A stretch of 20,506 nt of DNA from Ruminococcus flavefaciens (GCA_902792495.1 CADBAC010000001.1:1-20506), one strand, 5' to 3'; numbered from the stretch's first letter, positions 12,848 through 20,506 are shown. Made by a program: numbers and translations. The notes: generated by a model not told the origin, from the letters alone.

Positions 12848-14197
12848 TTACTGCCCGACATGAAATTCATTTTGTCCGTCATTAACAGTGAATGTTTCAC
12901 TGCCGTTTCCGTTGATGACTGTATAGAAGCTGCTGCCTGCACTTATCTCAGGAGCAAGCATCATTACGCTGCGGAAATTGTTGTGCGGCTGGAGCACAGC
13001 CATCTGCGAGTCGTTCAGCACCAGTTCAGCTGTCGAACCGGCTTCATATGTATCGCCGTAGTCAATAACGATAAAGGGATTTTTCGACATAGTAGGAACA
13101 GACACACGATTTCCTGCGGCATAGAGATAGCCCTTCGTATAGTTGAAAGCGCCGGCGGAGTAAACCGAACTCTTCTCTTCCTTATTACCGCCGTAAGCGA
13201 TAGTATGGCCGCCGTTGATATTGATAGTGCCCTTGGACTTCATACCGTTCGTGCCGCCTCTGATGAGGAGGTCACCGTCATTGATCGTTATGTCATCGTG
13301 AGCAAAAATTCCCGACTTGACAGAATCGATCTCATATCTGCCGCCCTCGATTATAACATCGTCGTCGCTGGAAATTCCGTGAGCGTTGTTTGAGTAGATG
13401 TACAATTCTCCCCCGCCCCTTATTCTCAGAGTATCGTTGGAGAATATAACGCCGTCGTTGACATCATCCTTAGCGCCATCCCTGAGAACCGAAATAGTAC
13501 CGTCCATAAGCTCGATAGTGCACTTCTTGGCATCGTTTATCAGTATAGCAGGGCCAGAGGAATTTGCAATACCTGCTCCGTTGAGGATAAGCTTTACCTT
13601 TTCTTCCGTTGCTGTATCAACAAATATCTGGCCGTCATCGGTATTTCCCGAGATAAGGTAGTCGCCGCCTGCGGAAATAATCACCCTTGAGCCGTCGACT
13701 GCGGCATTCGCACCGACTACAGACGGACTTCCGCCCATTACTATCTCGGCAGTATATTCGCTTTCCGTCTGCACTTCTACAGGAGTCTGAACCTCGTTTG
13801 CACCTGCCTCGGCATAGTTTTCTCCGCCCGAGGACGAGGAGTTACCGCCGCCGGAAGATGAACCGCCGCCCGATGAACTTCCGCCTGACTTAGAGTCCGA
13901 CTTGGCTGTAGTGGTGGAAGCTGTGGTAGTAGCGCCTTTTTTGGCGGATGTAGTGGTTGTTTTTTCCTTTGCCTTTGTTGTGGTCTTTTTCACGGATGCC
14001 GCCTCCGTCTCCTCTGTAGTTGCTTCCTCAGTCGTCTCCTCAGCTGTTGTGGTCTTCTTTGACTTTTCTGTTGTCTCCTCCGTTACTGCGGAACTGCCGT
14101 TATCGCTTTTCTTTTTTGCCTCATCTTTTCCGCAGGCGCATGATGTCAGCATAAGCGTAAATGCTGCTGCCATCGCCATAAATCTTCTGCTGTCCAT
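12848..14197 (-). CDS. Secreted lipoprotein with Cthe_2159-type carbohydrate-binding beta-helix domain
   Basis: 449 residues. A lipoprotein signal ends at LTSC, making Cys20 the lipidation site. Residues 24 to about 130 are a low-complexity linker of Thr/Glu/Lys then Gly/Ser. The folded part (about 145-445) has the repeated strand pattern of the Cthe_2159 family (Pfam PF14262): DYLISGNTDDGQIFVD, VKLILNGAGIANSSGPAI, then short DDDVIIEGG / HDDITINDG / KGTININGG turns. The founding Clostridium thermocellum protein binds pectic polymers and calcium, so a role in holding plant cell-wall sugars or building surface material is likely. The start at 14197 has AGGAGA upstream. It follows the VTC/DUF4956 pair but is separated from it by a terminator. 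Such proteins often occur with VTC, DUF4956 and CotH-type genes; no CotH gene is in this window. Confidence 0.85.
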   Translation of the reverse strand: MDSRRFMAMAAAFTLMLTSCACGKDEAKKKSDNGSSAVTEETTEKSKKTTTAEETTEEATTEETEAASVKKTTTKAKEKTTTTSAKKGATTTASTTTAKSDSKSGGSSSGGGSSSGGGNSSSSGGENYAEAGANEVQTPVEVQTESEYTAEIVMGGSPSVVGANAAVDGSRVIISAGGDYLISGNTDDGQIFVDTATEEKVKLILNGAGIANSSGPAILINDAKKCTIELMDGTISVLRDGAKDDVNDGVIFSNDTLRIRGGGELYIYSNNAHGISSDDDVIIEGGRYEIDSVKSGIFAHDDITINDGDLLIRGGTNGMKSKGTININGGHTIAYGGNKEEKSSVYSAGAFNYTKGYLYAAGNRVSVPTMSKNPFIVIDYGDTYEAGSTAELVLNDSQMAVLQPHNNFRSVMMLAPEISAGSSFYTVINGNGSETFTVNDGQNEFHVGQ

Positions 14198-14222
14198 AAT
14201 TCATCTCTCCTTCTATAAATTT

Positions 14223-14228
14223 ATTATA
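14223..14228 (-). promoter_or_regulatory. -10 box of a probable promoter for the lipoprotein gene
   Basis: TATAAT on the minus strand, about 25 bases before the ATG. No good -35 is present at 16-18 bases, so it may need an activator. A small dyad GCAGAT-AAA-ATCTGC lies just upstream, near 14255-14270. Confidence 0.4.
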
Positions 14229-14269
14229 TCCCCGAACACAGGCGAACTGCCCGGCAGATAAAATCTGCA

Positions 14270-14317
14270 ATAAAACAAAAATTGCCGAACACATTTTCTG
14301 AGAATATGCTCGGCAAT
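14270..14317 (-). terminator. Terminator of the VTC-DUF4956 operon
   Basis: ATTGCCGA (minus strand) pairs with TCGGCAAT (arms 14281-14288 and 14310-14317), followed by TTTTTGTTTTA. It begins 13 bases after the DUF4956 stop codon. Confidence 0.82.
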
Positions 14318-14330
14318 CCTGGATGTTGTA

Positions 14331-15071
14331 TTAGTTTTCGTAGATCTTGTCGTCGTACTTGAAGAAAACAAGATTGATTGTCATATTGCCGTTAAGGGCA
14401 CGAAGCTCGTCAACGAACTTCTTCTGGTCGATATTCTCAAGAACATCAACGCTGTAGATAAGCTCAAACAGTGTACCGAAATTGGTAGTCTTGACTCTTC
14501 TGAGCTTGTGGAATGTTGTGTATCTGTTGAGTACAGGCTCAAATACGCCCTGATAATCAAGGTTCTCAGGAATAGCTATCTTGAGAGTCATATGTCTCTT
14601 CTTGCATCCGCCGAAGTCAACCTCGCTCATTACGAAGAGGACAGCGCCGAGAATTATGAAGAACACGATAGCGAAACCGATGAATCCCATTCCGCAGGCA
14701 ACACCCATTGCCATTGCGAAGAAGATGTAGGAAATATCCTTCGGGTCGCCTGCAACGCTTCTGAATCGTACCAGTGCAAGAGTACCTGCAAGGCTGATAG
14801 CACCGATCTGTGTATTTACCAGAAGGAGTATCAGTGTAACGATGGTAGGAAGCATTACCATTGACATTACGTAGCTCTGTGAGTAGCCTTCTTTTCTGTG
14901 AGTTAAGATATAGATAAGGCTTATCAGTGTTCCCAGTACCACAGCAGAAATAAGACAGAATAAGAATTCTCCTGCTTTAAGGTCGGGAAGAACTGTGCTT
15001 GAACTGTTTATTACAGAATCAACATCATTGTACCTTGATAAAACATTGCCGAAAAAACCATTTGGAAACAT
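14331..15071 (-). CDS. DUF4956 integral membrane protein
   Basis: 246 residues. Hydrophobic segments lie at about 35-57, 67-86, 89-101 and 115-149, followed by a soluble C-terminal domain of about 95 residues. The signature ALVRFRSVAGDPKDISYIFFAM (split: ALVRFRSV at 99-106, AGDPKDIS at 107-114) between membrane helices is the conserved core of DUF4956. Its biochemical role is not known. It recurrently sits beside VTC-type polyphosphate polymerases, as here, which suggests a membrane partner or transport function for that enzyme. The ATG is 5 bases after the VTC stop, so the two genes are one transcript. The ribosome site AGGAG is unusually far from the ATG (about 12 bases), which fits coupled translation. 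Confidence 0.85.
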   Translation of the reverse strand: MFPNGFFGNVLSRYNDVDSVINSSSTVLPDLKAGEFLFCLISAVVLGTLISLIYILTHRKEGYSQSYVMSMVMLPTIVTLILLLVNTQIGAISLAGTLALVRFRSVAGDPKDISYIFFAMAMGVACGMGFIGFAIVFFIILGAVLFVMSEVDFGGCKKRHMTLKIAIPENLDYQGVFEPVLNRYTTFHKLRRVKTTNFGTLFELIYSVDVLENIDQKKFVDELRALNGNMTINLVFFKYDDKIYEN

Positions 15072-15076
15072 AAAAA

Positions 15077-15883
15077 TTACACGCTCCTGTTCATAATACT
15101 GTTATTTACCATTGAGATCCCTGATATATATATGCGGCCCGAACTGTTTGAACGTCCTGCGCTCTCCACCTGACTTTTTACAAAGTTCTGGTAAGCTCTG
15201 CCGTACTTGGAGAAGCTGGTCTTGTAGATCTCCAGCTCTGAAAGCTTGTTTACGAGCCAATCTGGTATAGCATTTGAAACCTTTACCTCCATGAGTCTCT
15301 GGTCTGCACCTATGATGTAATTGCCGTAGCTTTCATAGTTAAGGCCGAGGTCATAGCGGCGCTCAGTGATCTTTCTGTCAAAGGTAAGTCTGAAATCGCT
15401 GTCGTATTTACCGAAGAAAGCCTCACGCTGATAGCTGATATACTGCTTCGGAGCGATGGGGTAGTTATTCAGGAAAACATCCAGTTCTCTGAAAACCTGT
15501 TCGGTTATGTACTTGTTCATTTCAGGCTTTGAACGGTCTCTGAAGTAAGCATCGGACTCAGCGAGAGTCATCTGTACTCTTCTTTTTGTCACTATTCCTC
15601 CGATCTTCTTTTTGATCTCGAGGAATACCATATCGTCCGGTGCAGCAGGTGAGTAGTAGCTGCGAAGTCTGATCTTCTCCTTGTAGTAAGGCTTTGACAG
15701 TGATTCTCTTATAAGGTAATCATCGGGAGTATCGTAGTATATATTGTATATACCATACTCCTTGCCGCCAATGCAATACTTATCGGGATTCATGTATTCA
15801 TTAATGACCTCCATAAGGCCGTGATACTGATCCATATTCAGGAGAAATTTTATTTCTTTACGAGCAAAAGTATTAATTGCCAT
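15077..15883 (-). CDS. VTC-domain polyphosphate polymerase-like protein
   Basis: 268 residues from the ATG at 15883, chosen because TGGAGG lies 5 bases upstream. The frame could extend to 15994, but that start would overlap the likely promoter. The VTC (triphosphate tunnel) fold is recognisable by its charged tunnel residues: ARKEIKF (8-13), KIRLR (70-74), EIKKK (89-93), TKRRV (99-103), RLTFDR (165-170), LMEVK (197-201) and FSKYGRAY (224-231). In yeast Vtc4 equivalent Lys/Arg/Glu residues make polyphosphate from ATP; in bacteria the product and its location are less certain. The tail after residue 240 is Ser/Asn-rich. It is the first gene of an operon with the DUF4956 membrane protein. The key charged residues all appear to be present, so it is probably active. 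Confidence 0.87.
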   Translation of the reverse strand: MAINTFARKEIKFLLNMDQYHGLMEVINEYMNPDKYCIGGKEYGIYNIYYDTPDDYLIRESLSKPYYKEKIRLRSYYSPAAPDDMVFLEIKKKIGGIVTKRRVQMTLAESDAYFRDRSKPEMNKYITEQVFRELDVFLNNYPIAPKQYISYQREAFFGKYDSDFRLTFDRKITERRYDLGLNYESYGNYIIGADQRLMEVKVSNAIPDWLVNKLSELEIYKTSFSKYGRAYQNFVKSQVESAGRSNSSGRIYISGISMVNNSIMNRSV

Positions 15884-15965
15884 AAGCGCCTCCACGGCGG
15901 ATTTTTCCGACGGGAGTTTCACACTCCTTTCGTATCGTTTGAATATATTATATATTAATATTCTT

Positions 15966-15994
15966 AAAATAGTCTTAATACACAACACGTTCAA
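15966..15994 (-). promoter_or_regulatory. Possible promoter of the VTC operon
   Basis: TTGAAC (15989-15994), 17 bases, TATTTT (15966-15971) on the minus strand. A second TATAAT lies at 15947-15952 but lacks a matching -35. A GGAGT...ACTCC dyad lies in the leader. Low confidence because the region is very AT-rich. Confidence 0.35.
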
Positions 15995-16253
15995 ACAAAC
16001 TGGATTTTGAGTTTAAAAAGTTTTGTGGCATTTGGTTTTTTCTCTGTATACCGTTATTTTTCCCAATTTCGCTTCTATACTTTTCAACTTGTACGGAGTG
16101 TACCTGCAAAGTGAGAGCTTAATGAAAAAATTTTTCATAATGTCGTCACTTTACCATTTCCGAGCTGCATTCAGGTTCTGCAAAGCATCGTCTGAATCAG
16201 GTTCGCTGCCTTACAGATGAGTCCCCCAACGGACCCTCTATACTCATTTTTGC
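15995..16253. other. Intergenic gap without recognisable gene
   Basis: About 260 bases between the VTC operon promoter and the end of the araC-type gene. I find no open frame with a ribosome site, no convincing hairpin and no repeat of the families seen elsewhere. The left part is pyrimidine-rich and the right part is of ordinary composition. Confidence 0.5.
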
Positions 16254-16277
16254 AAAAACGCAGACTCTGACTGTCTG
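16254..16277 (-). terminator. Weak terminator after the AraC-type gene
   Basis: CAGAC (minus strand, 16273-16277) pairs with GTCTG (16261-16265), followed by CG and five T (16254-16258). The stem is only 5 bp. Confidence 0.4.
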
Positions 16278-16292
16278 AATCATCCTTATAAA

Positions 16293-17075
16293 TCAGACTT
16301 GTTTCCTGTACTTGGTGGGAGTCACACCCACGATTTTTTTGAACTGGCGCATGAAGTGTTCCTCGTTGTCATAGCCGCACATGGCCGCTACCTGCGAAAC
16401 GGTACAACCTGTCTCGCTGAGGATCTCCTTAGCTTTTTCAATTTTGCCGCTTATAACGTCAGAGATACAGGATACACCGAACACCTCACGGTAGATATGC
16501 TGGAAATACGACCTTGACATATTCACATCTGCGGCCATAGTGTCCACATTCCACTTCTGCTGAGGATTGCGGTAGATCTTCTCCCTGAGTTCTACAAGCG
16601 TGCTGTAGTGCGGAGCGGCAGCCTGAACAGTTTCCTCTTCACGCCTGCTGCCCGATTCGCTGAATGATATGAGGAGAGTCCTCATGAGGGTATCCAGCAT
16701 TTTAGCTCTTCTTGAGCTTAGTGAGTAATATTCCGCCGTGATGCTTCTTATAAGTGAACTTATGAATTCACTGTCAGCATAACGGACAGGTCTGTTTGTG
16801 ATAAGTTCCAGAGATTCTATAAAATCCCCGTCGCCTTCTGTGTCGAAGCATATCCAGTCACAGACAAGGGCTTTGCCGCAAGCCGAATATTCCTGCTGTT
16901 CCTTATCATTATAAAGAATGGCAGTCCCTTCAGGGCATACGATTGCGCTGTCGCCGATATGGAAACGCACACTGCTTTTTGCCAGCATGAAGAGATATGT
17001 ACCCTTTTCGGGCACACGGCTCACAGCATCGCCTGCATCGTAGACCGAATTGCAGCCGATACTTCTGATGTTCAT
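16293..17075 (-). CDS. AraC family transcriptional regulator
   Basis: About 260 residues. The C-terminal 100 hold the two helix-turn-helix units of AraC/XylS proteins: WNVDTMAADVNMSRSYFQHI then TVSQVAAMCGYDNEEHFMRQ, ending FKKIVGVTPTKYRK. The N-terminal half is a beta-rich sensor (about 1-95) of the cupin type often used to sense sugars. The ATG at 17075 is preferred, with AAAGGGGA about 9 bases upstream. The in-frame GTG at 17084 overlaps the previous stop but has no space for a ribosome site. It is the last gene of the run rqcH - DNA glycosylase - araC. Its target and ligand cannot be read from the sequence. Confidence 0.88.
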   Translation of the reverse strand: MNIRSIGCNSVYDAGDAVSRVPEKGTYLFMLAKSSVRFHIGDSAIVCPEGTAILYNDKEQQEYSACGKALVCDWICFDTEGDGDFIESLELITNRPVRYADSEFISSLIRSITAEYYSLSSRRAKMLDTLMRTLLISFSESGSRREEETVQAAAPHYSTLVELREKIYRNPQQKWNVDTMAADVNMSRSYFQHIYREVFGVSCISDVISGKIEKAKEILSETGCTVSQVAAMCGYDNEEHFMRQFKKIVGVTPTKYRKQV

Positions 17076-17080
17076 TGCTA

Positions 17081-17599
17081 TCACTCCCCTTTAACAGCTA
17101 TGAATCGTCGTTTAATATTCTTCCAATACTCCCCTGCGTAGTCTATACCTACTCTGGGAGCTTCAATTATCCGAGGTCTGTACCCGTCGTCCTCTATCCA
17201 TATCTCAGGATCGCTGCAAATGTCCCTGCCGTTGAAGCTTCCGTCCACACCGAGGTGTTTCGTAAGCTTGGCAGGTCCGTCATACTTTTCACCTGCACGG
17301 ATGAGAACGCCCTGAGGCTGTTCCTCTTCCCCCGTGACAACGTTCATCAGCCAATGCATACCATAGCAAAGATAAACGTACATCACACCGCATTTACCGT
17401 AAAGCAGTTCGGTTCTTTTTGTTCTTCCCTTGGAAGCATGACAGGCGAGATCCTCCTCACCGCCGTAAGCCTCAGTCTCAGCTATCCGTTCACTGATAAC
17501 CGAACCGTCAGCCATTCTGCGGAAGATGACCTTTCCCACCATATCCCTTGCGACCTCATCCACCTGACGGTGAAAGAAATCCATACCGAGCCTTGCCAT
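17081..17599 (-). CDS. 3-methyladenine DNA glycosylase (AAG/MPG family)
   Basis: 172 residues, slightly shorter than the usual 190-200. The protein flips out alkylated or deaminated purines and cuts the base from the sugar, starting base-excision repair. Active-site residues match human AAG: IAETEAY holds the catalytic Glu43 (equivalent to Glu125) and Tyr45 (Tyr127), followed by His54 in LACHAS (His136). CYGMHWLMNV supplies Asn86 and the intercalating region, and GPAKLTKHLGV is the conserved later motif. The ATG shares one base with the stop of the upstream rqcH gene (TAATG), a sign of coupled translation. A DNA-repair enzyme coupled to a ribosome-rescue factor is an unexpected pairing and may be only a packing accident. 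Confidence 0.92.
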   Translation of the reverse strand: MARLGMDFFHRQVDEVARDMVGKVIFRRMADGSVISERIAETEAYGGEEDLACHASKGRTKRTELLYGKCGVMYVYLCYGMHWLMNVVTGEEEQPQGVLIRAGEKYDGPAKLTKHLGVDGSFNGRDICSDPEIWIEDDGYRPRIIEAPRVGIDYAGEYWKNIKRRFIAVKGE

Positions 17600-19353
17600 T
17601 ACTTTACCCTGAGTCTTTCTTCGACCTCCGTGTCAGGTCTTACGAAAGCGGTCTTGTAATTTGTGAATATGACCTTTCCGGGCTTAGCGCCTGCGGGCTT
17701 CTTCACATATCGTGCAAGGCAGTAATCAACGGGAACAAGTGACGAACTGCGCCCTCTGCTGTTAACTGCGGCGATAACGGCGGCTTCCTCAATCGTACTG
17801 TCGGGGGGAGTTGAGCCATCCGTCAGTATGAGCACATGAGAGCCTGTAATGCTCTGAGTATGCAGCCATATATCGTTTTTCTCCGCAAATTTCAGAGAAA
17901 GCTGGTCGTTTTGTTTGTTGTTGCGGCCAACAAGTATTGTAAACCCGTCGCCTGACTTGTACTCAATGGGAGGCAATGCCTTTGGAGGCTTAGCCTTTCC
18001 GCCTGCGTACTTTATATAGCCCTGCTCACGGAGTTCCAATCGTAACTGGATTATATCATTTTCTGAAGCCGCCCTTGTAAGGGAATCGAAAACGCTGTCG
18101 AGGTACTGTAATTCTTCCTCGCCCTTTTCGATCTGCACCGCTAATTTTTCCTCTGCGGTCACGGCTTTCTTGTATTCACTGTAATAGTACTGAGCGTTCT
18201 GGGCAGGAGTTTTCCTTACGTCCAGATCGATCTTCACCTGCGGACAGTCCTCATCATAGAAATTTTCCAGCAATGCGGCACTGTCGCCCTTTTTTATGCG
18301 GTACATATTGGCAGAGATAAGGTCTCCGCAGAGTTTGTACCTGTCTTTATCCGCACAGGCAGCAAGCTCTTCACGCTGCACGCTTATACGTCTCGAAGTG
18401 CGCTCCGTAAGATTCACAAGCAGCTTGAAAAGGTCGTTTGCTCTCTGCTTGGTACGGGCTGCACGGTCACGTTCATAGTAGAAATAGTCCAGGAGTTCAG
18501 AAGCTGAGCCGAGCTCCTTGGTATACATAAGAGTACCGAACTGAGAAAGGCGGATGAAAGAGAAATCCTTCAGCTGACCTTCCTTGTCGGTGACTACAGA
18601 GAAGCAGCACTGCCCCTCAGTCAGCTGTTCACGGGTACGCTTTATCGCAAACATCAGGCGGTCCAGCTGATCTCCGCTGATGGTATCGCTGTCGATATGA
18701 ACTCCCCTGCCTGCAAAAAACGTCCATTCACGGGCAAGCACAGGAGAAATGCCTTCAAAAGTACGGATGAGAGCCTTTGATAGTTCAGCAGGTCTCTCCG
18801 CAGCAAGGCGCTGTTTCATCTGCTCGGGCTCTGCTGTCAGGAAATTCAGTCTGTCATCACGGGGCGGAAGAGTGTACTTCATACCCGGGAGGACCATTCT
18901 CTCACGGGACATTTCCTCATCCACACGCTTGATGCTGTCGATGACCTTCCCCTCGTGGCTGATGATAATGAGGTTGGAGCATCTTCCCATGATCTCGCAG
19001 GCAAGAGTAACAGTGACGATATCGCCAAGTTCATTCACACATTCAAAGTCGAGGAACAAGACACGCTCAAGTCCGTCCTGACGGATATCGATAAGTTTGC
19101 CGCTGCCGAGACGTTTTCTCAGGAGCATACAGAACATGGGCGGAGTCTGCGGATTATCCACGCTCTTCTCGGTGAGATGAACACGGGCACTGCCTGCATT
19201 TGCCGAAATATAGAGCTTTTTGCTGCCATTTCGGGTACGTATGGATATCACTATCTCCTCACGGGAGGGCTGATGAATTTTTTCAACTCTGCCGCCGATG
19301 AGGGGCAGAAGTTCGGTTCTAACTGCATAGAGAAATGCGCCGTCGAGAGCCAT
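17599..19353 (-). CDS. rqcH: RqcH (NFACT family) ribosome-associated quality-control factor
   Basis: 584 residues from the ATG at 19353, chosen because the protein then begins MALDGAFLYAV as in the family and AAAGGA lies 8 bases upstream. An extra 13 codons upstream are probably not used. The order is NFACT-N (about 1-170, with MFCMLLRKRL and GLERVLFLDFE), a helical/coiled-coil middle (about 270-430), and NFACT-R (about 455-570, with FTILVGRNNKQNDQLS, DIWLHTQ and GSHVLI). RqcH binds obstructed 50S subunits and recruits alanyl-tRNA so that stalled chains get an alanine tail that marks them for degradation. The DR pair needed for tRNA work in Bacillus subtilis (Asp97-Arg98) reads Glu96-Arg97 here, a mild change. 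Older annotations call it fibronectin-binding protein. The stop overlaps the glycosylase start by one base. Confidence 0.93.
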   Translation of the reverse strand: MALDGAFLYAVRTELLPLIGGRVEKIHQPSREEIVISIRTRNGSKKLYISANAGSARVHLTEKSVDNPQTPPMFCMLLRKRLGSGKLIDIRQDGLERVLFLDFECVNELGDIVTVTLACEIMGRCSNLIIISHEGKVIDSIKRVDEEMSRERMVLPGMKYTLPPRDDRLNFLTAEPEQMKQRLAAERPAELSKALIRTFEGISPVLAREWTFFAGRGVHIDSDTISGDQLDRLMFAIKRTREQLTEGQCCFSVVTDKEGQLKDFSFIRLSQFGTLMYTKELGSASELLDYFYYERDRAARTKQRANDLFKLLVNLTERTSRRISVQREELAACADKDRYKLCGDLISANMYRIKKGDSAALLENFYDEDCPQVKIDLDVRKTPAQNAQYYYSEYKKAVTAEEKLAVQIEKGEEELQYLDSVFDSLTRAASENDIIQLRLELREQGYIKYAGGKAKPPKALPPIEYKSGDGFTILVGRNNKQNDQLSLKFAEKNDIWLHTQSITGSHVLILTDGSTPPDSTIEEAAVIAAVNSRGRSSSLVPVDYCLARYVKKPAGAKPGKVIFTNYKTAFVRPDTEVEERLRVK

Positions 19354-19429
19354 CAGATCATTCCTTTCAAAACCTTCGCAGGAAGAAAGCATATGATCGC
19401 AGAAAGCCTCAGCCTCTTTCTTCCTCTTT

Positions 19430-19435
19430 ATTATA
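19430..19435 (-). promoter_or_regulatory. Possible -10 box ahead of rqcH
   Basis: TATAAT on the minus strand in the gap after rlmA. TTGACT lies 22 bases upstream, which is too far for a standard promoter, so this is weak evidence for separate transcription of rqcH. A short TGACT/AGTCG dyad nearby could end the rlmA message. Confidence 0.3.
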
Positions 19436-19459
19436 TCATTTTATAGCCGACTTTTCCAG

Positions 19460-20278
19460 TCAAATTTTGCGGTATATTAGTAATTCAAAGTCAGCTTTTG
19501 TACAAATTGAGCAAATTTTGGCAAGTCGTTCCTGCTGTTCCTTGCCTGTGCGGTAAAAATATGGAGTCATGGAAAATAACGACATGATATCGTCGTGATC
19601 ATCGATCTGCATATCGTAGGTTATCCGCACCTTGTCCACAAGGCCGAAACCTTCCAGTTCATAGGGCTTTACCTTGTTTTTGTAGGGGGTGTCGTATATC
19701 GCTTTTTTCAGTTCCCAGAGGTGATCTTCCGACGGGATCGCCATGATCATTATGCCGCCTTTTTTCAGTACACGTTGGTACTCCTCACCGCAATAGGGAG
19801 CGAACATAGTCACAAGCATATCGCAAACCGAGTCTGCGACCGGCAGATGAAACACACTCGCAGCCGCAAAAGTGATGTTATTTTTGCGCTTTGCAGCAGC
19901 TTCAGCCGCAACTTTTGATATATCAATACCGTACATTCTTGAAGCAATATTCGCCTTTTTAAATCTGTCATATATTGCGGTGGTATAGTATCCCTCACCG
20001 CATCCTGCATCGAGCAGAACTTTGCCTTGAAAGAACTCCTCCGCCTTGTCGCAGAGAGCATTCATAAGCGGAGCATAATAGCCCTTTTCAAGGAATTCAC
20101 GCCTTGCATTCACCATGAGTTTATTGTCGCCGTGGACAGTTTTACCCATGTGCTTCGACAGCAGCAGATTCACATATCCGCTCCTTGCGATGTCGAAGCT
20201 GTGGCCTTTCACGCAGACATAGCTGTGTTCGGTTTTCTCCAGATTACCGCCGCAAACGGGGCATATAAGTATACTCAT
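19460..20278 (-). CDS. 23S rRNA (guanine-N1) methyltransferase, RlmA family
   Basis: 272 residues. An N-terminal zinc finger holds Cys6, Cys9, Cys22 and His26 (CPVCGGNL then YVCVKGHSFD), followed by the family segment ARSGYVNLL. The SAM-binding fold starts at VLLDAGCGEGYYTTAI (about 88-102), with later motifs YGIDISK and FAAASVFHLPVADS. Enzymes of this family methylate one guanine in the helix 35 loop of 23S rRNA (G745 in E. coli RlmA-I, G748 in the Gram-positive RlmA-II/TlrB type, which affects tylosin sensitivity). A Clostridia source points to the second type, but the sequence alone does not settle it. The ATG lies 8 bases after the stop of the Nif3-like gene with GAGGTGG between, so the two are one operon. 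Confidence 0.9.
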   Translation of the reverse strand: MSILICPVCGGNLEKTEHSYVCVKGHSFDIARSGYVNLLLSKHMGKTVHGDNKLMVNARREFLEKGYYAPLMNALCDKAEEFFQGKVLLDAGCGEGYYTTAIYDRFKKANIASRMYGIDISKVAAEAAAKRKNNITFAAASVFHLPVADSVCDMLVTMFAPYCGEEYQRVLKKGGIMIMAIPSEDHLWELKKAIYDTPYKNKVKPYELEGFGLVDKVRITYDMQIDDHDDIMSLFSMTPYFYRTGKEQQERLAKICSICTKADFELLIYRKI

Positions 20279-20286
20279 CAGCCACC

Positions 20287-20506
20287 TCAGATATACAGGC
20301 AGGGATCCACAGAATACTCTGCGATCTCCACATCAAGCTGTGGGAATTTTTCTTCAATGACACGGCGCAGTTCTGTGAGGACGATGTTCTCGGTGTGGAA
20401 GTGTCCGCAGTCGAAAAGGGCTATATTTCGGTTATTGGCATCTATCCACACATCATGTTTTACATCGCCTGTTACCAGTGCGTCACAGCCTTTTTCAATT
20501 GCAAGC
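20287..20506 (-). CDS. Nif3-like dinuclear metal-centre protein (YqfO/YbgI family), C-terminal fragment
   Basis: Only the last 73 or so codons lie in the window; the start is beyond base 20506. The readable part runs GCDALVTGDVKHDVWIDA, then LFDCGHFHTENIVL, and ends EYSVDPCLYI before TGA at 20287-20289. The TGDVKHD and GHFHTE motifs supply the His and Glu metal ligands of the Nif3 family, toroidal hexamers with a two-metal site. The molecular function is still debated, with GTP cyclohydrolase 1 type 2 used in many annotations. It is upstream of and co-directional with the rRNA methyltransferase gene. Confidence 0.87.
   Translation of the reverse strand, partial: LAIEKGCDALVTGDVKHDVWIDANNRNIALFDCGHFHTENIVLTELRRVIEEKFPQLDVEIAEYSVDPCLYI

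Noticed and set aside
15884..15994. N-terminal extension of the VTC protein (MNVLCIKTIL...)
   Set aside because: The family start motif begins at the ATG at 15883, which has a TGGAGG site. The extension lies in AT-rich promoter DNA.
17076..17084. GTG start for the AraC-type gene
   Set aside because: The AAAGGGGA site directly abuts this GTG, leaving no spacing, whereas the ATG at 17075 has about 9 bases.
19354..19392. 13-codon N-terminal extension of RqcH
   Set aside because: The family begins MALDG at 19353 with AAAGGA at proper distance; the extension covers that ribosome site.
1..20506. CRISPR array, tRNA, rRNA, transposase or phage genes
   Set aside because: No regularly spaced repeats, cloverleaf, rRNA core sequences or mobile-element enzymes were seen on either strand.

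Overview
The window looks like a Gram-positive, mesophilic Clostridia chromosome, most likely Ruminococcus or a close relative in the Oscillospiraceae. The evidence is the strong AGGAGG-type ribosome binding sites, the Thr/Lys-rich extracellular linkers, a zinc-ribbon/kinase-fold/PASTA protein, a Cthe_2159-type carbohydrate-binding lipoprotein next to VTC and DUF4956 genes, and RqcH, RlmA and Nif3 homologues. This assignment is inference from gene content and style. No rRNA or tRNA gene, CRISPR array, transposase or phage module was seen.

Layout. (1) Bases 1 to about 1000 hold the 3' part of a GC-rich SH3/NlpC-P60 cell-wall peptidase gene. Its composition and codon use differ from everything after it. 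It runs head-on into a minus-strand comEA-like gene, and neither gene has a proper end, so this is either a chimeric assembly join or a recent rearrangement. (2) Bases 1592-6126 form a plus-strand group: M42 aminopeptidase, a second M42 gene broken by a 25-bp tandem duplication, a GNAT acetyltransferase overlapping it (ATGA), and a PLP enzyme of the aluminium-resistance/Met-gamma-lyase family. (3) Bases 6313-8477 hold a pseudokinase-like membrane protein with its own promoter. (4) Bases 8480-8834 are a cluster of palindromic repeats. (5) Bases 8835-12183 hold a minus-strand operon of a ribbon-helix-helix protein and clpB, with a clear sigma-A type promoter and no visible CIRCE or CtsR box. (6) Bases 12184-12847 are a gene-free region. 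It contains a very convincing but unrecognised minus-strand small RNA of about 255 nt, with promoter, two structured hairpins and a UUCG terminator. (7) Bases 12848-15883 hold a minus-strand cell-surface cluster: VTC-type polyphosphate polymerase, DUF4956 membrane protein, terminator, then carbohydrate-binding lipoprotein. (8) Bases 16293-20506 hold minus-strand tightly packed genes: Nif3-like (partial), RlmA-type 23S rRNA methyltransferase, RqcH, 3-methyladenine DNA glycosylase, and an AraC-type regulator.

The most notable items are the structured small RNA with a CCUCCCC apical loop, the kinase-fold protein that has lost its catalytic residues, the frameshifting 25-bp duplication in an M42 gene, and the compositional junction near base 1000. 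Nothing could be searched or folded by program here. Family calls rest on recognised motifs, and structure calls on base pairing read by eye.
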